Source of the DNA: Asterias rubens
Lineage: Eukaryota > Echinodermata > Asteroidea > Forcipulatida > Asteriidae
Reading direction: 5' to 3'
NCBI RefSeq assembly: GCF_902459465.1
Contig: NC_047066.1
Coordinates: forward strand, 20,587,047-20,651,046
Length of the DNA: 64,000 bases
The notes under the pieces were generated by a model. It had not been told where the DNA came from, did not search any database, and worked only from the letters and a program-made list of their open reading frames with translations. The position numbers and the translations under genes are program-made. Position 1 is the first letter of the stretch. Each line of letters begins with the position of its first letter. Of the stretch, positions 58,290-64,000 are shown piece by piece.

Positions 58290-60170
58290 TTTGACTGTCT
58301 GCTACAATTTGATGACGAAATTAATGGTAATACATGATTCCTGATACAATCCACATCGTGTTCCTTCCAAGAAAATCAATGACCAAGGTTTGTAAAATAT
58401 GAAATACACGGTGTCTTTCCAAGATAAGTGCTTGGAATTCCTAATAAGTCGTCATCATTTCCGCATCTGTTCGTCGTGTGTGATCATCTGCAGCACAAAA
58501 CACGCGGTAGATCGCGTGCAATGTGTGTGTGTGTGATGTGCGCCATCTGCAGACTGCTTCTCTCAAAGCCAATGAAAATAAAATGCGCAGTACGTCATAA
58601 TGAATCACTGCGCAAACTGAGGAGGTCAACAGTTCAAAGGCTAACAAGAAAGGTCAACAAAGAAAACAGGTGACTGATTGCTGAATTTAAACAACTTCAC
58701 ACAGTCGTTGCTGCGCAAATAAAAGTTGCTCCAAAATCCAGAACCCTAAAAAAGTTTATTACTTCAACTTAGATATAACAGCAGAAGAAATCAACGAAAA
58801 TTGACAATATGTTTGATGCTTGAAGCTTCAAAGTGTGTTGATTTGTGCTGAAAAAGTTACTTTAAAATAAAATTAAAACTTGTGCAAAGTGGTAAATATA
58901 AAAAGAGACTTGGAAGTGTCTAGGTGATCTGGCTGAACGAATTACTTGACAGTTTCATCAATGAAAAGAAGAACAGGCATGACGGGTGTTTCTCCATGTT
59001 CTCTCTGTTTTCAGTGTTTACAAACAAGGTAAGACTTATAAAGATATTGCTATTTGGAGATGAACTTCTTTTTAGCAACACAATGGGTCAATGGGAGAAG
59101 ACAGGATAAGAATACCTTCCCAGATTAACTCTGAAAAGTTGACACAACAAAACGTGAACAGCATGCAGGCTAGTATACATAGCATGAGCAGTGCACCTCC
59201 TCACTCAAGTGCAGTGAACTCGTAGTTTCACACTCACTGAGTTGCGATTCAAATTCCAAGGCCGTCGGGAGAGGAGGGTTTTAATACGTTATCGCAAATA
59301 CGCAAGCCCAACACGGCAACAGCATTAAGTCTAACCATACAACAACTCTGAACCACACCCCATCCATCTACCTAGCCCCCCGCCCCCTTCCCCCACACTG
59401 GCTGCTCATCGCCATCGCCTATCGGTCTGTCCTGTCACTGTCTAGTGTCGGGTTAGTTCAGTTCAGTGGGAAAAGTTTCCATAATATCGATGGCGCCAGT
59501 CACCACTTTTTCATGCATTCGGTATCAATATCATATATGGAAAATTAATATAGGCCCTAGCTAGGCCTAATAATACCTAATTTACCTTTTTGTAAAAATG
59601 AGCGGTTGCATCCCATAATAAGTGGTGGCGCCATAATCACCATACAGAAATTTATCCGCTTAGGAAGTTAGGGGGGTGGTTCGCGGGAGTCGATAGCAGA
59701 CGATAGCAAAATAGTTCTAGCTAGGAGTACATGTAGTTGTCCCCTCCCTATACTTCACCTCTCTGTGGACGCCGGTTCAAAATTAGGACTGGAGGGCTTC
59801 TTGCATGTGGATTGGGTTTTTCAGTTCAACTTTGTTGGTGTTAAATTTTCCTTAAAAAAACCCTTAAATTTCCTCATTGTCTTCTTAAGTTTTTTACCTC
59901 ACTGGGTAGAACTTCAATTTATGTGTGTGGGTAGTTTGTGTGTGTAGAGCATGCTTGCAATGCATGCGCTGGTACTCGGTTATATTTACATTGGCTCAAT
60001 ACACAGCGACATGAGGAGTACCAGTTGTGTAGGATGTAGGATTCCTAAACGACACATATCTTGTATTTTTTCTGCAGATCTTGTAGCAATTGGCAAATAT
60101 ATTTCAATTTTTTTTCATAATGCTATACATTTGTAACTGCTAACTACATGTACATTTTGTTTTCCTGCAG
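58290..60170. promoter_or_regulatory. Head-to-head upstream region of SH2B and the PhnD-like gene
   Basis: Contains the SH2B 5' UTR and probably the promoters of both divergent genes. CCAAT at 58569-58573 and a CRE-like ACGTCA at 58592-58597 lie 280-310 bp upstream of the SH2B start. The PhnD-like gene must have at least one untranslated exon here, because its start-codon exon begins with a clear acceptor (CTGCAG at 60165-60170). A candidate donor is AAACAAGGTAAGAC near 59023-59036. Promoter placement is inference. Confidence 0.4.
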
Positions 60171-60425
60171 AACCAAATAAACAGACCTCCATGTCAGCAT
60201 TTGGGTAGCAGTAATTCTTTCCAAAGATGGCAGACCAAGCCATTCCACTGAGACTACGACTCATCACGTATCTTACCCCTGGCGTACCCATCGAGTACTT
60301 TGAGTTATTGAAGGAATATCTTGAAGAAAAGTTACAATGTTATGTGTATCTTCTGTCTGAGAGTCGCTGGTCTGGACCGCCTGCTGACCGTGTAGATCCT
60401 TTTGCAACAGGAGATGCTGATATTG
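60171..60425 (+). CDS. PhnD-like gene, first coding exon (coding from 60227)
   Basis: Acceptor TTTTGTTTTCCTGCAG; 56 bases of 5' UTR, ATG at 60227, donor GTGAGG at 60426, phase 1. Encodes MADQAIPLRLRLITYLTPG, EYFELLKEYLEEKLQCYVYL and DPFATGDADI, i.e. the first strand and helix of a periplasmic-binding fold. No signal peptide. Confidence 0.85.
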
Positions 60426-63133
60426 GTGAGGAAGAGTAGAACGACAGACGGGCAAAGAGTGTTGGCAATCGCCCAAAAGGGTGGAGGCAATTGCCTTGAT
60501 GCCCTACGCTTTTCACTGCCTTGTCAGGCCAGGAATTTTATCATTGAGAGGGCAAGGCCATTGCCATTTTCTGTTTGAAAATCTTCCGTTGGCCTACGTT
60601 GGCCCTGGTTTTGGCCTTGGTGCCCCTTCAAAGATTTCCCACTGACTTTAAATGATTTTCCAATGGAAGTGCCCTTTGCAAAATGAAAATGGCCTGCCCT
60701 TTCAAAGATGAAATTCCAGGCCTTAGAGTCTATTTGAAACTTGTGTTCTATATAAGCAGCGCCAAGGCAAAGACCAGGGGCAAACAGGCCATGCCTCTTT
60801 ATAATTCCAGGCCTGCCTTGTTGCCCTAAATTAATCCGTACTGTATTCACGTTGCAGGATTTGTTTGCTTTCCAACATTCCACCGCATGTTTTTGGATCC
60901 AAACAGCACAGTTATTCTCCTAGGTATAGCTGCTGGAAATGCTGACCCTCGCATTCAAGATCAACCGATGTACTTTTCAGATGTTATTACCCACAAAGAT
61001 AATTGGTAAAATATCAAGTTTTATATAACACCAAAGCAGATCCTTGCTATTTGATTGGAGGATTGCCTGATTGAAGGAGTGTTCCATTCAACTCTGCGTC
61101 ACCTCATTGAATGGAACATTCCATCTTTCAACTCATGAAAATATTTGCACCAAATTGCAATTGTAAACATTCATTGTTTGTATAATAGTCAGGCTCATTG
61201 TAGTATGTCGCACCTGTCCTAACATCTTCATCTTTAATCCTTACTCCCTAAGCCCACTTGCCTACCATCCTCCTCTCCTATGTCACTGTACTCCAACATT
61301 CTTGGACTTGAGATTTGAATGCCTGACCTACTGACAAGCAGTGGTAAGTTGTGCATACATCCCTCAATCTTTTCGAATCCTTCATTTTGGCAAAGATGAT
61401 TGCAATGTAGTTGGGAGGGTGTGGATCTTAGCCCATTCTTCCCTCACCTATCAGTCAATACAATACAAATGTTTACCATCAACCATTTGTCTGCACCCAC
61501 TGTAGTTTTAGCAATAAGCAGGCTGGCACTCGGACAACATAGTCATGTGCGAACCAACCGGCAGTTAGCAATAAGCACTACAGGCCTGTATGCTTCGTTT
61601 TTGAAAAGACAGGGACACCAAGGCATTTTCTCCTTGGTATAGGGCAACCATTGAGGAAATTGTAAGTTTCTACCGGAGCATTTCAAGGGCACCAGACATT
61701 GACCCGGGGGCATGGAGGCAATCACCCCCCTGCATTGCCTCCGTGAAGTATCAGGCCAGGGGTTTAAAATATTACACATCTGAGGAAAGCCTATTCTTCC
61801 GACTCAAATCTGTCATTACAATACAAATGTTCACCATCAACCATTTTGTCTGCTCTCACTGTGAGTTTAAGCTTAGGCACGGCACTTGGACAACCACATA
61901 CCTACTACATGTGCGAACCAAGTGGCTTTCCTGTAGCTCTGGTGACCCCTTTCATAAAATAACCCAAACTCCTTTGTGCTTTTACTTTGTCTGTTCGTAA
62001 TCCTTTCTTTTTGTGGCCTTCATAATATTAAAAACCTAATTTGTTGAGTTTAAATGAGAACTAGAATTGTATAGTTTTTGTACACGATTTGGGTATGTTA
62101 GTGTTAAAAGCTTGTTGTGCTAACCAAAGTTCTCTTTTGTTTTGCAGTACTAAATTCAAAGAGTTTAAAGACCTGCGTGGTTCAAGATGGGCATACAATG
62201 ACGACTACTCATTAAGTGGATGTCTCATAACACTCAGGGAACTACGGAAGATTGGAGAAAATGCAAATTTCTTTGGCAACATTGTTCGATCAGGTATGGT
62301 TACTTTTGTCGCTTTCTTTTTCTGGATCCTCCCTTTATCCCTTTCCCCTTTTTTTTCTATAAACGGATATGTATTTGTTTCTACTTGTTTATGCCTCTGA
62401 TGAAGAAGGTCCGATTTGGATCGTAAGCTAAGGCCATCTAACCTACTAATTAGGCTATTTAGTTTTTATATATATTTTTGTATGAGATACCACCTTACAT
62501 CACAAGGCCGGCGGCCATTATAAGATGAAGGTTATACTTTAAAACTGATTTGGGCTGTCGCCAGAAACGTCAAACCTTCCAGTCTCAATCTCTGGTGTTA
62601 CTGATCAGCAGAGAGTGGGTTTCAGTCTCGATCTTGACACTTGTGTCCTTAAGCAAGACACTAATTGTAAACCCTTTCAGGTGCGAAATAAATTGGGGCG
62701 ATCATAAGATATCACAATTCTTCATAAACTGCAAAATACCTGTCTTTAAAAGTGTTTCTCTTAATTTGTTCAAGTGTCTTGAGCACCTAAATGGTGCATG
62801 TGCGCTATAAAGACATGCATGCACAGATCTTTTGTTAAAGTGAAAATTACCTTGTATGTCTATGGCCAACTAAGATCCCCACATCTTTTAATTGGAATTA
62901 AAGGTACTCCTACCTGATACCTGACCTTTCGACCCCCTATTCCTTTCCATCAGGCGCCCATTTGAAGTCGATCAAGATGGTCTTGGACAAAATGGTAGAC
63001 GGTGCCGCAATCGACTCCAACACCCTCTCCTATCAGATGAAATGTGATCCAGAGTTGAGGAAGAAACTACACATTGTCACATCATGGGGACCACTACCCG
63101 TATACCCTGCTGTGGTCAGCTCAAAATTACCCG
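60227..63133 (+). CDS. PhnD-like (PF12974-type phosphonate/phosphate-binding) protein, 5' part of gene
   Basis: Coding segments 60227-60425, 60858-61005, 62148-62293 and 62954-63133 join in frame (phases 1, 2, 1, then 1 at the last donor) and encode 224 residues; the 3' end lies past the window. The layout follows bacterial PhnD-type substrate-binding proteins of ABC transporters: LRLITYLTPGVP with an amphipathic helix, the GDADIGFVCFPTFHRMF strand-helix, DLRGSRWAYNDDYSLSGCL (the common AxNDPxSxSG region), then GAHLKSIKMVLDKMVDGAAID and LHIVTSWGPLPVYPAVVSSK (cf. SHxxxxxxVxxGxxDxAAIDS and PPxxxPP blocks). With no signal peptide or lipobox, it would be intracellular. Substrate unknown; family assignment rests on motif recognition only. 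Spliceosomal introns show that it is a resident animal gene. Confidence 0.8.
60426..60857 (+). other. PhnD-like intron 1
   Basis: 432 bp, largely a family-B repeat (60530-60725) in antisense; ends CACGTTGCAG. Confidence 0.78.
60530..60725 (+). repeat. Dispersed family-B repeat, inverted double copy
   Basis: Starts AGGCCAGGAATTTTATCATT and ends GATGAAATTCCAGGCC, so two half-copies face each other; the centre reads CCTTGGTGCCCCTTCAAAG. The whole forms a long imperfect inverted repeat. Confidence 0.72.
60858..61005 (+). CDS. PhnD-like exon 2
   Basis: 148 bp; encodes FVCFPTFHRMFLDPNSTVIL, LGIAAGNADPRIQDQPMYF, SDVITHKDN. Donor GTAAAA, a weaker consensus, but phase 2 matches exon 3. Confidence 0.85.
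61006..62147 (+). other. PhnD-like intron 2
   Basis: 1.14 kb. Contains a family-A repeat (61582-61757). Words around 61460-61500 (CAATACAAATGTTTACCATCAACC) recur at about 61820-61850, flanking the repeat. Confidence 0.75.
61582..61757 (+). repeat. Dispersed family-A repeat
   Basis: AGGCCTGTATGCTTCGTTTT to GTGAAGTATCAGGCC; clear AGGCCTG/CAGGCC inverted ends. Confidence 0.82.
62148..62293 (+). CDS. PhnD-like exon 3
   Basis: Acceptor TTTTGTTTTGCAG, donor GTATGG. Encodes TKFKEFKDLRGSRWAYNDDY, SLSGCLITLRELRKIG, ENANFFGNIVRS. The NDDYSLSG segment corresponds to the ligand-binding loop of PhnD-type proteins. Confidence 0.86.
62294..62953 (+). other. PhnD-like intron 3
   Basis: 660 bp; about 62540-62820 is a SINE. 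Confidence 0.75.
62540..62820 (+). mobile_element. tRNA-derived SINE with conserved central block
   Basis: Head CTCAATCTCTGGTGTTACTG, B-box-like AGTGGGTTTCAGTCTC, then GACACTTGTGTCCTTAAGCA (the block common to many deuterostome V-type SINEs) and a tail ending TGCGCTATAAAGACATGCAT. Confidence 0.65.
62954..63133 (+). CDS. PhnD-like exon 4 (last in window)
   Basis: Acceptor TTTCCATCAG, donor GTAAGT. Encodes AHLKSIKMVLDKMVDGAAID, SNTLSYQMKCDPELRKK, LHIVTSWGPLPVYPAVVSSK, LP; best-conserved part of the fold. Confidence 0.88.
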
Positions 63134-64000
63134 GTAAGTTCATTTTCTTTTGCTCAATTTTTAAGATACCACCTGATTGGATGTTTAAGCAAGGCACTAT
63201 AAACCATGATTGCTCCAAAAAGTTGGGGAGGTAGTGCTTTCTGCTCTACCAGCCTGGCTTTTGACGGAAGATACCCAAGCCTACATCCGTATATGGACTG
63301 TAAAGGGGACAACCCTATTTCAGCCTCAGGAGTACATGTAGGTGGCAATGGCCCCTGGACAAAACAAATTGTTAATAGCTCACACCCTGACATGGCCTTC
63401 GGGCCTTGTGTGTCACACGACTTGCATTCAAATTAATAATACAAAAACGTAGGGTGCTGGCCTAAAGTCACATCTATTGAGTTAATTGTCAGTGACTCAA
63501 ACTCATACTCGAGTCATGAGGTGCATTCTTTGACCTAGAGATGACCCTGACTCCTAGTGGGACATACACTCATTCTTATTGACTCACACAGCCTAAAAAT
63601 AACCTTTGCAATTCCTAGACTGTTTCTAAACCCAACATAAGAAAAACCCATGTAAGCTACTTTTTACCATAAATAAAACAGTTATGAAAAAAAGGCCAAT
63701 TTTTTTTTAAGTTGGATATGTGATGTTCTGTTGAATTCAGTCAGAGTGAGGATGAATCTTAAGCATAGTAGATAAATTCTCAGAACGTTTTGTGCATCCA
63801 AGTATTATTCTAATTATCTTGAAGGGCACAGTAATTTTCCTAATGTAAAGGGGAGTGAAAACCTGAAAAGGGCATCTTGGCAAATCAGCAGGCGCTGTAC
63901 ATTACTGCAATCAAGGCCTGCATGGATTATACACAAGCAATACAAATTCTTGTATAATGCATTATGAAAAAGGATTGTGCTGGACAGTCTGCCAAAAATA
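63134..64000 (+). other. PhnD-like intron 4 (continues past window)
   Basis: A SINE-like repeat at about 63185-63400 shares ordered words with 40110-40290. No acceptor with a plausible following exon was seen before the window ends. Confidence 0.65.

Noticed and set aside
1..64000. CRISPR array, operon, phage or bacterial defence system
   Set aside because: All genes are intron-containing animal genes; repeats are irregular MITEs, SINEs and minisatellites without regular spacers; no prokaryotic signals.

Overview
The window looks like animal nuclear DNA, most likely from an echinoderm (sea star-like). It is AT-rich, with intron-rich genes, GT-AG splice sites and long non-coding stretches full of small inverted-repeat elements, tRNA-derived SINEs and decayed LINEs. 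The protein families fit an invertebrate deuterostome. The species assignment is inference.

Four genes can be built exon by exon, with matching reading phase at every junction. (1) 1-7271, plus strand: the C-terminal 429 residues of an alpha-type nicotinic acetylcholine receptor subunit; its 5' part lies outside the window. A partial tandem copy of its last exon and 3' UTR follows. (2) 12051-27086, minus strand: a complete ten-exon GT4-family glycosyltransferase orthologous to GLT1D1, 352 residues. (3) 35951-58289, minus strand: a complete seven-exon SH2B-family adaptor, 627 residues, with dimerisation, PH and SH2 domains and a C-terminal Cbl-type tyrosine motif. (4) 60227-63133 and beyond, plus strand: the first four coding exons of an animal protein with a bacterial-type phosphonate/phosphate-binding (PhnD-like, PF12974-type) fold. 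The SH2B and PhnD-like genes are head-to-head, with 1.9 kb between their start codons.

The genes are functionally unrelated (neuronal ion channel, sugar transfer, tyrosine-kinase signalling, putative phosph(on)ate binding). I see no operon or gene-cluster logic.

Region by region: 0.1-7.3 kb receptor exons and introns, with a TTAA-flanked MITE and a SINE; 7.4-12 kb intergenic, with an array of palindromic units at 11.1-11.3 kb; 12-27 kb GLT1D1, whose introns hold three LINE remnants and several MITEs; 27-36 kb intergenic, with two tandem duplications; 36-58 kb SH2B, whose introns hold an 8-bp-TSD transposon with a matching empty site nearby, TTAA MITEs, a minisatellite and many copies of a GGCCTG-ended repeat; 58-64 kb shared upstream region and the PhnD-like gene. 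The octamer TACATGTA is strikingly over-represented throughout.

No rRNA gene, intact tRNA gene, CRISPR array or prokaryotic signal was seen. The most unusual items are the PhnD-like gene, the receptor's altered pore-lining helix, the transposon insertion with its paralogous empty site, and the TACATGTA excess.
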